From NCBI RefSeq assembly GCF_050958605.1, contig NZ_JBJHDO010000001.1:930001-994000 (forward strand): a DNA stretch of 64,000 nucleotides. The letters run 5' to 3'. Below the pieces are notes generated by a model. The model worked only from the letters and a program-made list of their open reading frames with translations, had not been told where the DNA came from and searched no databases. A program made the translations under genes and the position numbers. Every line of letters begins with the position of its first letter. Position 1 is the first letter of the stretch. Of the stretch, positions 15,465-23,784 are shown one piece after another. Source of the stretch: G016756615 sp050958605. Lineage in GTDB: Bacteria; Pseudomonadota; Alphaproteobacteria; Rhizobiales; Rhizobiaceae.

Positions 15465-16256
15465 TCACCATGTCGGATGCGTCGAGACGCCGCCATCGAC
15501 GACGAGATCGGCACCCGTGATCCAGCGCGCCGCGTCTGATGTGAGGAAGAGGGCCGCGTCGGCGATATCATCGGGCTGGCCCAGCCGGCCGAGCGGCGCG
15601 GCCTTTTTCCAGCGACCGACGCCCTCCGGCCAGCCTTGCTCGATGCCGTCGCGATGGATGAGGCCGGGACAGATCGCGTTGACGCGGATGCCGAGGCTGC
15701 CGAATTCCAGCGCCGCCGCCTTGGTGAACATCAGCAACGCGGCCTTCGAAGTTGCGTAATGGCCGTGCCCGGGCGCAGGATTGTGGCCTTCGATCGAAGC
15801 AATGTTGACGACCGAGCCGCCTCCCGTCTTTGAAACCCTGACATGCTCGGCGAAGGCCCGCGTCAACAGAAACGGACCGCCGGCATTGACCGCCATCATC
15901 TTGGTCCAGCTTTCTTCGGAAATATCGATCAGTGCCTCGACCGGCTGATGACCGGCATTGTTGACCACCGCATGAACACGGCCGAACGCGTTGAGCGTCT
16001 GATCGAGAAGGGCTGCGACGCCGGGGGCGGTCGCGATGTCGGCCTGGGCTGCGACAGCCTTGCCGCCTTTCCGCTCGATATCGGCGACCACGGCGTCGGC
16101 ACCGCTACGGTTGCCGTTGTAATGGCATACGACATCGGCGCCGGCCTCGGCCATGCGCCGTGCAATGCCGGAACCGATGCCTCCGCTCGCACCAGTCACG
16201 ATGACGGTGCGGCCGGAGAGATCGAGAAGACGGCTGACGGGTGGAACTGAAGTCAT
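15465..16256 (-). CDS. SDR family oxidoreductase
   Basis: A 263-residue classical SDR. Visible features are TGASGGIGSGIA (about 18-29), the second-strand end CHYNGNRSGAD suggesting NADP use, NNAGHQP, NIASIEGHNP with the catalytic Ser, HYATSKAALL with Tyr and Lys, and the substrate-loop NAICPGLIHRDGIEQGWPEGVGRW. It sits between the purine nucleoside phosphorylase (17 nt away) and the other SDR, in the same direction, so it is probably co-transcribed. The two SDRs are clearly different proteins rather than a recent duplication. The physiological substrate cannot be predicted from sequence alone. Confidence 0.85.
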   Translation of the reverse strand: MTSVPPVSRLLDLSGRTVIVTGASGGIGSGIARRMAEAGADVVCHYNGNRSGADAVVADIERKGGKAVAAQADIATAPGVAALLDQTLNAFGRVHAVVNNAGHQPVEALIDISEESWTKMMAVNAGGPFLLTRAFAEHVRVSKTGGGSVVNIASIEGHNPAPGHGHYATSKAALLMFTKAAALEFGSLGIRVNAICPGLIHRDGIEQGWPEGVGRWKKAAPLGRLGQPDDIADAALFLTSDAARWITGADLVVDGGVSTHPTW

Positions 16257-16273
16257 GATTTTTTCCTATTGTC

Positions 16274-17107
16274 TCAGGCCGGCAGCGCCGGCAGCAATTC
16301 GCGCAGGATAGCCTCGATCTTGCGACCGCAAACGGCCGCATTGGCAAAGACCTCTTCGATCGTGTCCGGCTGCTGGTCGGGACCGCCTGTCGCCGCGTTG
16401 GTAATCGCGGAAATGCCGATGACTGGAAGGGCCGCATGCGCCGAAGCCACGACTTCGGTGACGGTCGACATGCCGACGGCATCCCCGCCGCTGGCGCGGA
16501 AGAAGCGGCGCTCCGCGGACGTCTCGAGCGCCGGGCCGAGAACGCCCGTGTAGATGCCGCGCTGAACGGTAACCCCGGCGCGCTCGGCGGCTTCGACCGC
16601 CAGCTTCAGCAAATCTGGATCATAGGCGCGCGACATGTCGGGGAAGCGCAGTCCGATGGCATCGTCATTGGGACCGACGAGCGGGCTTACACCGGTGAAA
16701 TTGAGGTGGTCCTCGATGAGCATGACGTCGCCCGGCGCGTAGGCGGCATTGAGGCCGCCCGCCGCATTGGTCACCAGAAGCGTACGACTGCCCAATCGCT
16801 TCAGGAGGTAGACCGGGAGAGCGATGTCACGAGGTGTCCAGCCCTCATAGAGATGGAGCCTGCCTTGCATCATCACGACGCGCCGGCCGAACAACTCGCC
16901 AATGACGAGCTGGCCTTTGTGCCCGGGAGCGGTCGAAACGGGAAAGCCGTCGATTTCGGCGTAAGGAATGGCGATTGCATCGCTCACTGCGTCGGCAAGC
17001 TGCCCGAGCCCGGAACCCAGCATGATAGCGACCTCACAGGGCGCGCCTGCTCTTCCACGGATTGAGGAATGGGCGCGATTGAGGCGCGCGAGCTGGCTTT
17101 CTGACAT
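16274..17107 (-). CDS. punA: Purine nucleoside phosphorylase (trimeric, PunA/MtaP-like)
   Basis: A 277-residue enzyme of the trimeric nucleoside phosphorylase family, which splits purine nucleosides with phosphate into base and (deoxy)ribose-1-phosphate. The phosphate-binding LGSGLGQL (about 31-38), GHKGQLVIGE, RLHLYEGW, NAAGGLN, DHLNFTGVSPL, VGMSTVTEVVA and SAITNAATG blocks all match. The substrate-site region reads TNAATG rather than the TNKV of the human enzyme, so base preference may differ. The ATG at 17107 has GAAGGA upstream; the longer frame overlaps the amidohydrolase gene and is ignored. It follows the amidohydrolase by 23 nt, linking deamination and phosphorolysis of imported nucleosides. 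Confidence 0.92.
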   Translation of the reverse strand: MSESQLARLNRAHSSIRGRAGAPCEVAIMLGSGLGQLADAVSDAIAIPYAEIDGFPVSTAPGHKGQLVIGELFGRRVVMMQGRLHLYEGWTPRDIALPVYLLKRLGSRTLLVTNAAGGLNAAYAPGDVMLIEDHLNFTGVSPLVGPNDDAIGLRFPDMSRAYDPDLLKLAVEAAERAGVTVQRGIYTGVLGPALETSAERRFFRASGGDAVGMSTVTEVVASAHAALPVIGISAITNAATGGPDQQPDTIEEVFANAAVCGRKIEAILRELLPALPA

Positions 17108-17130
17108 CGGATTTTCCTTCACTTGTGCCC

Positions 17131-18438
17131 TCAGGCGATGCTGGCGGCGATTTTCGGAGCGAGCCGCTCGACGGCTTCGATGGTATCCCCGACGTCGTGA
17201 CGGGTCAGCACCCCGTCGCGGACGACCTGCTGCCCGCCAACGAAGACGTGACGGACATCCGACTTGGCGGTCGAATAGACGATATGCGTGACCGGATCGA
17301 AGACGGGCACGGCGTGCGGCCGCTTGATGTCGATCAGGATCATGTCGGCGAACTTGCCGCTCTCGATGCTGCCGATCCGGTCGGAGGCGTCGAGAGCGGC
17401 GGCACCGTTGCGGGTGAGCATGGAAAGTGCCTCGCCGGTCGAGATCACATCGGCGCGGCCGGTGACGCCCTTGTGCAAGGTCGCGGCAAGGCGCAGCGCC
17501 ATCCACATGTCGAGGTCGTTGCCGCTGATCGCGCCATCCGTGCCGAGCGTGATGTTGACGCCGGCCGCCAGCATGTCCGGGACGCGCGCCACGCCGGAGG
17601 CGAGCTTGAGATTGGACATCGGATTGTGGGCGACGGATGCGCCGCTGCGCGCCAGGATCTCGATCTCCTCGCCGTCCAGGTGGACGCAATGGGCGAGCAC
17701 GGTTCGGCGATCGAGCAGCCCCAGATGATCGAGGTGCCGAATGACGGAGCGGCCATAGCGGCCAGTCACGTCGGCCTGTTCTGCCTTCGTCTCGGCGGCA
17801 TGCGTGCTGAACAGCGCGCCGTGCCGCTCCGCGATCGCCTTGGCCGCCTTCAGATTGTCTGGCGCGACGGTGTAGGTGCCGTGTGGCATGATGGTCGGGA
17901 ATACGTCTTCCGCGTCGCCGAACTCCTCGAAGAAACGCTCTGCCTTCGCGATCCTGCCGGCGAGATCGTCGCCGGTCACGCCGGGCGGGTCGAAGAAGAT
18001 GCCGCCCGTGGCGACGCGCATGCCAAGCGTGCGTGCCGCTTTCACGGTTTCGCCGGGATACCAGAACATGTCCATGACGGTGGTGACGCCGGACAGAAGC
18101 AACTCCGCGAAACCGAGCACGCTACCGAGATAGGAGGTCTCGGGGTTGAGGATTGCGCCCTCCGCCTTCCAGACGGTTTGAAGCCAGGGCTCGAGCGGCA
18201 GGTTTTCGACGAGGCCGCGGAACAGGCTGTCGGCCGCATGGCAATGCGTGTTGACGATGCCGGGCATCAAAATATGGCCGGAGGCATCGACGACCTGCTT
18301 TGCGTCGCCGGGCAGTTCGGCCGACGGTGCGACCTGCGTGATGCGGCCGTTTTCGACCGCGACGCCGCCATCGTGAATGACGGTGCCGGAATTGTCGCAG
18401 GTCACGACGGTCGCATTGCGAATGACCAGATCGCTCAT
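17131..18438 (-). CDS. Amidohydrolase of the SAH/MTA/guanine-deaminase type
   Basis: A 435-residue metal-dependent amidohydrolase of the TrzN/AtzA/MtaD group, cytosolic by sequence. The composite beta domain is at both ends, and the TIM barrel carries NTHCHAADS (first metal His pair, about 64-68), STHAAETKAEQ (third His with Glu), LAHCVHLDGEE (fourth His), HNPMSNLKLASG and GTDGAISGNDLDMW (metal Asp). Family members deaminate 5'-methylthioadenosine, S-adenosylhomocysteine, adenosine or guanine. Its position between the nucleoside ABC permeases and the nucleoside phosphorylase strongly suggests deamination of an imported purine nucleoside. Which one is not decided by the visible motifs. Confidence 0.88.
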   Translation of the reverse strand: MSDLVIRNATVVTCDNSGTVIHDGGVAVENGRITQVAPSAELPGDAKQVVDASGHILMPGIVNTHCHAADSLFRGLVENLPLEPWLQTVWKAEGAILNPETSYLGSVLGFAELLLSGVTTVMDMFWYPGETVKAARTLGMRVATGGIFFDPPGVTGDDLAGRIAKAERFFEEFGDAEDVFPTIMPHGTYTVAPDNLKAAKAIAERHGALFSTHAAETKAEQADVTGRYGRSVIRHLDHLGLLDRRTVLAHCVHLDGEEIEILARSGASVAHNPMSNLKLASGVARVPDMLAAGVNITLGTDGAISGNDLDMWMALRLAATLHKGVTGRADVISTGEALSMLTRNGAAALDASDRIGSIESGKFADMILIDIKRPHAVPVFDPVTHIVYSTAKSDVRHVFVGGQQVVRDGVLTRHDVGDTIEAVERLAPKIAASIA

Positions 18439-18454
18439 GACATGCCTCCTCCCG

Positions 18455-19357
18455 TCAAGCCATCTTCTTCCGGCGCCACCAGGACAGGCCGACCAGCACG
18501 ACGAGCGTCGCCAGATAGGGCATCATGTCGGTGAACTGCTGTGGCAGTCCAAGACCCTGAACGCGGAAAGACAGGCTGTCCACCACTCCGAAAATCATAG
18601 CGATCACAAAAAGCGGCAGCGGCCGGCCGCGCGTGAGGAGCACGGCGACAACCGCGATCCAGCCACGTCCGGCGCTCATGTTCTCGACGAAGAGATTGAC
18701 GTTGGCGATGGAGAGCTGCGCACCGGCCAGGCCACACAGAGCTCCGCAGCCGATCAGTGCCAGAAGCTGGACGCGGCGCGGGCTCACGCCGCCGGACTGC
18801 AGGGCCGCCGGGTTCTCGCCCGCAGCACGGATGCGCAGACCGAGCCGATGGCGGGCGAAGAAATAATGTAGTGCCGGAACCGCTGCCAGCGCGACATAGA
18901 ACAGGATGGATTGACCGCTAAGCAATCTTCCAAAAAACGGGATCGTGCCGACCCCCGGGATGTCGATCGGTCTGAACCCGGCGATGCCGGGATCGCTGAA
19001 GGCGCCGGTCACGTCGAAGATTGCCCGCAACAGATAGGTGGTCAGGCCCGCCGCCAATATGTTGATCGCTATCGACACCACGATCGGATCGCCGCCGCGC
19101 CGCAGATTGAACTCGGCGAAGATCAGCCCCATGGCGATGCCGGCGATGATGGCCGCGAAGGCTCCGATATAGGGGAATCCCGCAAAATAGGCGCCGAGCA
19201 CCGCCGCAAAGGCGCCGGTCAGCATGAAGCCTTCGAGCGCGATGTTGAAGACACCGGCACGTTCGCAAAGCGCTCCGCCAAGGGCGGCGAGCAGGATGGG
19301 CGTGACGAAACGCGGGACGGACGCGGCGAAGGAAGGATCGAAAAGAAGCTCAATCAC
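18455..19357 (-). CDS. Nucleoside ABC transporter permease (NupQ/YufQ type)
   Basis: A 300-residue permease of the BPD_transp_2 family, subtype of nucleoside importers. The typical CERAGVFNIALEGFMLTGAF stretch appears after the first helix, and the shorter length marks it as the second permease. The GTG at 19357 is chosen as start. It overlaps the stop of the preceding permease by 8 nt and has AAGGGA about ten bases upstream, while the frame further upstream has no ribosome site. It forms the channel with the next gene product upstream in the operon and ends 16 nt before the amidohydrolase. Confidence 0.88.
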   Translation of the reverse strand: MIELLFDPSFAASVPRFVTPILLAALGGALCERAGVFNIALEGFMLTGAFAAVLGAYFAGFPYIGAFAAIIAGIAMGLIFAEFNLRRGGDPIVVSIAINILAAGLTTYLLRAIFDVTGAFSDPGIAGFRPIDIPGVGTIPFFGRLLSGQSILFYVALAAVPALHYFFARHRLGLRIRAAGENPAALQSGGVSPRRVQLLALIGCGALCGLAGAQLSIANVNLFVENMSAGRGWIAVVAVLLTRGRPLPLFVIAMIFGVVDSLSFRVQGLGLPQQFTDMMPYLATLVVLVGLSWWRRKKMA

Positions 19358-20414
19358 CGTCCGATCCCTTGCTCTTCGAGGACGCAAGCAGTGCACCGGA
19401 GACCCGGCTCGCGACGAACAGGATGATGACGGCCTGCATGACCAACGCGATCTCCTTGGGCACGCCAGCCGCTCGTTCCATGCCGGCCGCGCCTGTCTGG
19501 AGCGCAGCGAAGAAGAAGCCAGAAAGTGGTACGAGCCAGGGGATCATCCCGACAAGCAGCACGGCGATGATGCCCGTCCAGGCGTAAAGCGGCTGAACCA
19601 GCATTCCGTCGATGTAGCGGTGGTGGATGCCGAAGACGGCGATTGCCCCGACGAGCCCGGCGATGGCGCCGCTCATCATCAGGGTCTGCAAGGCTAGCTT
19701 GCCCACCGGCAAGCCCACGGCACGAGCAAAATCCGCCGAAAGCCCGTTCATGCGGGCATGATAGCCATGGACCGTGGAACGGCTGTAGACGATGGCGAAG
19801 ATGGCGGCGGCGACGATGAACAGAATACCGATGTCGAGGCGCGTGCCGGGAAAATAGGGCAGCCATGTCGTCTGCGGCACCAGATGCGACTGGACCATTC
19901 CGGATTCCACGTCCCGGTACGGATGAGCGACCAGATAGGACGCGATATAGCGTATCGGATAGTTGAGCAGCAGCGAGCCGACCAGCAGCGGCACGCCAAG
20001 ATAGAGCTGCAGCACGCCGGCAAGCAGGGCCCAAAGTGCGCCGGCGAGCATGGCGGCGCCTATCGAAACGACCAGAACGAAAAGCGGCGGACCAGGAAGC
20101 GCGATCGCCACCAGTGCGGCGACGAGCCCGCCGGCGACGAGTTGTCCTTCACCGCCGATGTTGAACAGACCGGCACGGAAGCTCAGCATCACCGAGATCG
20201 CCATGCCGACAATGAGGGTGGCGCGCGAGAGCGTCGCCATCAGATAGGCGAAACGCCGGCCGCCGAACGCACCATCGAAGAAGCCCCTTATGGCCTCGCC
20301 GAACGGGGCGCCGTCGAGAGCCATAAGGAGGAAGAAGATCGCCCCAATCGAAGCGACGACACCGAGCCAGGGCAGGATCTCCCGGGCGAAGAAACCGTCG
20401 TTGGTCGGTCTCAT
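19350..20414 (-). CDS. Nucleoside ABC transporter permease (NupP/YufP type)
   Basis: A 354-residue inner-membrane permease with the nucleoside-importer signature LSFRAGLFNIGGEGQLVAGG in its first third, and MNGLSADFARAVGLPVGKL in the cytoplasmic coupling region. About 9-10 helices are predictable by eye. It overlaps the ATPase gene by ATGA at its start and the next permease by 8 nt at its end. Together with the BMP-family binding protein and the YufO-like ATPase it defines a purine/pyrimidine nucleoside importer. Confidence 0.9.
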   Translation of the reverse strand: MRPTNDGFFAREILPWLGVVASIGAIFFLLMALDGAPFGEAIRGFFDGAFGGRRFAYLMATLSRATLIVGMAISVMLSFRAGLFNIGGEGQLVAGGLVAALVAIALPGPPLFVLVVSIGAAMLAGALWALLAGVLQLYLGVPLLVGSLLLNYPIRYIASYLVAHPYRDVESGMVQSHLVPQTTWLPYFPGTRLDIGILFIVAAAIFAIVYSRSTVHGYHARMNGLSADFARAVGLPVGKLALQTLMMSGAIAGLVGAIAVFGIHHRYIDGMLVQPLYAWTGIIAVLLVGMIPWLVPLSGFFFAALQTGAAGMERAAGVPKEIALVMQAVIILFVASRVSGALLASSKSKGSDGD

Positions 20415-21931
20415 GCGACCTCCGGGAGAGTGGTGTCGGCGCGCGAGGTCATGAGATTGCCGATGCGGTCGCGGCTCGCTTCGCCGCCGCCGACTTCGCC
20501 GGCGATCCGCCCGCCATACATCACCAGCACGCGGTCCGAGAGCGCGATGATCTCGTCGAGTTCCGTGGAGACGACCAGAACGGCGTGGCCTTCGTCACGC
20601 ATGCGCATCAGCTCGCCATGGATGAAGTCGATCGCACCGATGTCGACGCCCCAAGTCGGATTCTCGGCGATCACCAGCGGAGTGTTGCGGGCGAGCTCGC
20701 GCCCGACGACGAGTTTCTGCTTGTTGCCGCCGGACATGGTGGATGCGCGGGCCGAGGGGCCGCCGACACGGATGCGATAGCGTTCGATCAGCGAACGGGC
20801 GAAATCGGCCATCGCCGTGCGCCTGAGGAACGGTCCCTTGGCGAAAGCCATGCGATTGTCGCGCCCCGCATTGGCGTTCTCGCTCACCGTTGCGCCAAGC
20901 GCCAGGCCGACACGCTGTCGATCCTCCGGAATATAGCTCATTCCGGCGGCCCGCCTGTCACGGACGTCGAGGGCAGCGATGCTCTTGCCGGCCAGCACGA
21001 TCTCGCCGGAGGTTGCGGGCTTCAGCCCCGTCAATGCCTGGATGAGCTCGGCCTGTCCGTTGCCGCTGACACCCGCGATGCCGACGATTTCGCCGGCACT
21101 GACCGAGAAGGTGAGGGTCCCCACCGTGCTGCCGCGCGAGGCGATGGTCAGATCCCTCACGGAAAGTACGACTTTTCCGGGGGCCTGCACCTTGCGTTCG
21201 CGCAGCTTGGGGATCTCGCCGCCGATAATGCCACGGGCGATCTCGTCCTTCGACGTCTCGGCCAGCGGACCCGATTTGATCAGCCGGCCGCCGCGCATCA
21301 CGCTCACGCGATCGGCGATTTCCATCACTTCATCCAGCTTATGGGTGATGAGTACGATCGCTTTGCCGTCGGCACGGAAGCTCCGCAGGATGGTAAAGAG
21401 CCGATCCTTTTCGAGCGGCGTGAGCACTGCGGTCGGCTCGTCGAGGATGAGCAGTTCCGCGTTGCGGTAGAGGACCTTCAGGATCTCGACGACCTGTCTT
21501 TCCCCCACGGAGAGTTGACTGACCTTCGTATCGAGGTCGATCCGTATGCCATGCTGGGCGACGCCCTCGGCCATGCGGCAGCGGGCGGCGGTGAAGTCGA
21601 CGAAACCGAAACGCCCGACCGGCTCGGAGCAGAGAACGATGTTCTCCAGCACGGTCATGGATTCCTGCAGCATGAAATGCTGGTGCACCATGCCAAGCCC
21701 GTGCCGAATGGCATCCTGCGGGGAAGCCCAGCGTTGCTCCTTGCCATCGAGCTTGACCGTGCCTTCATCGGGCCTGACCAGGCCGAACAGCACATTCATC
21801 AGCGTGGACTTGCCAGCGCCGTTCTCGCCGACCACGGCGTGGATTTCTCCAGCTTCGATGGTCAGCGAGACGCCTTCGACGGCGGTCAGCGCGCCGAAAC
21901 GCACCGTGATGCCGGAAAGTTCGACATGCAT
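20411..21931 (-). CDS. Nucleoside ABC transporter ATP-binding protein (NupO/YufO type)
   Basis: A 506-residue protein with two nucleotide-binding domains. Domain 1: Walker A GENGAGKST (about 35-43), GMVHQHFMLQESMTVLENI (the HQHFML motif is diagnostic of the nucleoside-import subgroup), signature LSVGERQVVEILK and Walker B LLILDEPTAVL. Domain 2: degenerate Walker A GVSGNGQAE, signature MSGGNKQKLVVGREL and VIAENPTWGVDIGA. It lies 172 bp after the binding-protein gene; that gap contains two hairpins. The stop overlaps the first permease gene by ATGA. Confidence 0.92.
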   Translation of the reverse strand: MHVELSGITVRFGALTAVEGVSLTIEAGEIHAVVGENGAGKSTLMNVLFGLVRPDEGTVKLDGKEQRWASPQDAIRHGLGMVHQHFMLQESMTVLENIVLCSEPVGRFGFVDFTAARCRMAEGVAQHGIRIDLDTKVSQLSVGERQVVEILKVLYRNAELLILDEPTAVLTPLEKDRLFTILRSFRADGKAIVLITHKLDEVMEIADRVSVMRGGRLIKSGPLAETSKDEIARGIIGGEIPKLRERKVQAPGKVVLSVRDLTIASRGSTVGTLTFSVSAGEIVGIAGVSGNGQAELIQALTGLKPATSGEIVLAGKSIAALDVRDRRAAGMSYIPEDRQRVGLALGATVSENANAGRDNRMAFAKGPFLRRTAMADFARSLIERYRIRVGGPSARASTMSGGNKQKLVVGRELARNTPLVIAENPTWGVDIGAIDFIHGELMRMRDEGHAVLVVSTELDEIIALSDRVLVMYGGRIAGEVGGGEASRDRIGNLMTSRADTTLPEVA

Positions 21932-21988
21932 CGGCGGAACCTACTTGAACCGACAGGACGGATACATGGCAGCCGGCCTTAGAGCGCC

Positions 21989-22008
21989 GCGCGTCCACTC
22001 GGACGCGC
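21989..22008. repeat. GC-rich intergenic palindrome (rhizobial type)
   Basis: GCGCGTCC-ACTC-GGACGCGC is a perfect 8-bp inverted repeat, preceded by TTAGAGCGCC. This resembles short palindromic repeats scattered between genes in rhizobial chromosomes; the resemblance is from memory. It lies between the BMP-protein gene and its ATPase, where it could act as an mRNA hairpin. Confidence 0.55.
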
Positions 22009-22046
22009 ATAGGAGGTCCTATCGCCCAATCCGCGCATCGTGGTTT

Positions 22047-22070
22047 CCGAAAATCGTTTCCGATTTTCGG
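22047..22070. repeat. Second hairpin in the binding-protein/ATPase gap
   Basis: CCGAAAATCG-TTTC-CGATTTTCGG, a perfect 10-bp inverted repeat with a 4-nt loop. It lies 33 nt after the BMP-protein stop codon. Similar GTTTCCGAAAATCG palindromes are frequent in rhizobial intergenic DNA. It probably stabilises the upstream binding-protein message or attenuates read-through. Confidence 0.6.
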
Positions 22071-22103
22071 GCCGATGCCGGGGTGGGCGGGCGCGAGCCA
22101 AAA

Positions 22104-23117
22104 TCACTTGGCGAACATCGGGTCTTCGAGTTTCAAGGACCCGTCGATAATGCTGGCCGCAACGCTACGCATCTTCTCGACGACCTCCGGATGATCGGCG
22201 ACCACGCATTTGCTGTCGGCGAGCGCGGCCTCGTCCAGCGCCATGGCCCCCATGCCACCTTCCTTGAGACCGAGCGAGGCTGTCGTCTTCTTCTCGCCCT
22301 CCAGGATCTTGCCGATCGCCTGGACCATGGCGGTGTCCACCCGCTTCATCGTGATGTCGACCATCTTGCCAGGCAATTCGGGGCAATGATTGACGTCCAC
22401 CGAGAAGACCTGGAAGTTGCCCTCCTTGGCCGCCTCGAACACTCCGAAATCGCCGCCCGCCGTGGCGGTAAAGATCAGGTCAGAGCCGGCCGAATGCATC
22501 GCCACTGCTTGCTCCTTGGCACGTACAGGATCGGCAAACGGGTTTTCACCGCCGACCCAGCGCACATCGACGGTGGCGTCGGGGTTCACCGACTTCACGC
22601 CCTGGGCATAACCGTCGGTGTAGCGGTGCAGGAAGGGGATATCGAGTGCGCCGACGACACCGACCTTCTTGGACTTGGTCAGCATACCTGCGGCCACACC
22701 CATCAGATAGCTCGCCTCATGCTCGCGGAACACGGCGCAATGGACATTGTCCGGACGGTCGTCGACACATTGGTCGACGATCAGAAACTGCGTGTCCGGG
22801 GCCGTCGGAGCGATCTGCTTGACGATGTCATTGAATTCGAAGCCGAGCAGCACCACGACGTTGGCGCCCTCGTTGACGGCGGCGTTCACATTCTCGAGCC
22901 GGTCGGCCGCGGTCTTGCTTTCGTAAGTCTTGACGTCCGCACCGTATTGCTTGCCTGCCGCCTCGATGCCCGCCTTGCCCATCTGAAGGAAGGCGTTGAC
23001 GCCGATGGCGTCGGGAGAAACATAGACGAAAAGCTGGTCAGCGGCGTTCGCGCCGGCCGACGTCAGCATTGCGGCGCCCAGCATGCCTGCTGCGAGCCAG
23101 GTCTTCCAGAGTTTCAT
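22104..23117 (-). CDS. BMP-family (PnrA-like) nucleoside-binding protein
   Basis: A 337-residue periplasmic protein with a signal peptide (MKLWKTWLAAG, cleavage at ANA near residue 25). It belongs to the basic membrane protein/PnrA family that binds purine nucleosides. Family blocks include LVDQCVDDRPDNVHCAVFREHEASYLMGVAAGM-like sequence in the middle, KVGVVGALDIPFLHRYTDGYAQG, and ATAGGDFGVFEAAKE in the second lobe. There is no lipobox Cys at the cleavage site, unlike Treponema PnrA. GGGAGACGG precedes the ATG; the frame extends upstream but without a start signal. First gene of the nucleoside operon. Confidence 0.92.
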   Translation of the reverse strand: MKLWKTWLAAGMLGAAMLTSAGANAADQLFVYVSPDAIGVNAFLQMGKAGIEAAGKQYGADVKTYESKTAADRLENVNAAVNEGANVVVLLGFEFNDIVKQIAPTAPDTQFLIVDQCVDDRPDNVHCAVFREHEASYLMGVAAGMLTKSKKVGVVGALDIPFLHRYTDGYAQGVKSVNPDATVDVRWVGGENPFADPVRAKEQAVAMHSAGSDLIFTATAGGDFGVFEAAKEGNFQVFSVDVNHCPELPGKMVDITMKRVDTAMVQAIGKILEGEKKTTASLGLKEGGMGAMALDEAALADSKCVVADHPEVVEKMRSVAASIIDGSLKLEDPMFAK

Positions 23118-23303
23118 GGTCCGTCTCCCATTGATCCTGCCCAAATCGGGTCGCTCCGATACGACCGCGCATGACCGGCCGATCAGCTTCGCCCCTACCA
23201 TAGATCGAAGAAGGCTCAGGCGTGAAGCGAGGAGAAAGGCGGTTCCCGCACCTTTCTGTTTCCTGGTTCGCCGGCCGGTGAGCGCAACCCCATTCCCTAG
23301 CGT

Positions 23304-23332
23304 TTGACAGATAACAGGGCGAAACCTAACAT
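23304..23332 (+). promoter_or_regulatory. Candidate promoter of the cupin gene
   Basis: TTGACA (23304-23309) and TAACAT (23327-23332) are separated by 17 bp, as expected for a housekeeping promoter, about 40 bp before the cupin start. The -35 box is also one arm of an inverted repeat TTGACA...TGTCAA (23304-23339), so a regulator could bind here. The gap separates the divergent nucleoside operon and cupin gene. Confidence 0.4.
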
Positions 23333-23369
23333 TTGTCAAGGCGATTGATATTTGTCGGAGAAAGCGGGA

Positions 23370-23735
23370 ATGGCGCCAGAATGGTTCGTCGGCAATGCCG
23401 GAAGCAAGGAGTTCTGGACGGAGGAGCGCTGCTACATAACGGAACTCCTCAACGATCCGGCCTCGCCGGATGCCTCCCTCGCCGTAGCCAGGGTTGAACC
23501 CGGGGTCACCACCCAGCTTCACAAGCTCGTCGGTATTTCCGAGCGCTACATCGTGCGTAAGGGAAAGGGGGTCGTCGAGGTTGACGGTATCGCCCAGCTT
23601 CTTGACGTGGGAGATCAAGCGGTGATTCCCGCCGACACTGCACAGCGCATTACCAATACCGGCGAGACCGATCTCGAATTCTACTGTCTTTGCGTGCCGC
23701 GCTTTCGTCCAGGCAGCTACGTCAGCCTCGAATAG
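23370..23735 (+). CDS. Cupin domain-containing protein
   Basis: A 121-residue single-domain cupin. The two cupin motifs are partly conserved: HKLVGISERYIVRKGKGVVEVDG (motif 1, with one His and a Glu) and DVGDQAVIPADTAQRITNTGETDLEFYCL (motif 2, where the usual His is replaced by Gln). Metal binding may therefore be incomplete. The ATG is preferred over an in-frame TTG 18 nt upstream because GGAG lies nine bases before it. It is divergent from the nucleoside operon and convergent with a WecA-like gene. Function unknown; small cupins of this kind can be sugar-binding or isomerising, but nothing here decides. Confidence 0.75.
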   Translation: MAPEWFVGNAGSKEFWTEERCYITELLNDPASPDASLAVARVEPGVTTQLHKLVGISERYIVRKGKGVVEVDGIAQLLDVGDQAVIPADTAQRITNTGETDLEFYCLCVPRFRPGSYVSLE

Positions 23736-23740
23736 CCCTA

Positions 23741-23784
23741 AGCAGGTTCGGAAAAGTGTCCAACGGTTTTCCGACAAAACTGCT
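23741..23784. terminator. Bidirectional terminator/rhizobial palindrome
   Basis: CGGAAAA (23749-23755) pairs with TTTTCCG (23767-23773) across an 11-nt loop, flanked by the outer arms AGCAG and CTGCT. It lies exactly between the convergent ends of the cupin gene and the WecA-like gene. The A/T-rich stem sides can serve as U-tracts in either direction. The core resembles a palindrome common in rhizobial intergenic DNA. Confidence 0.5.

Noticed and set aside
23118..23777. Upstream in-frame extension of the BMP-protein gene
   Set aside because: Signal peptide and ribosome site fix the start at 23117; the extension overlaps the divergent cupin gene.
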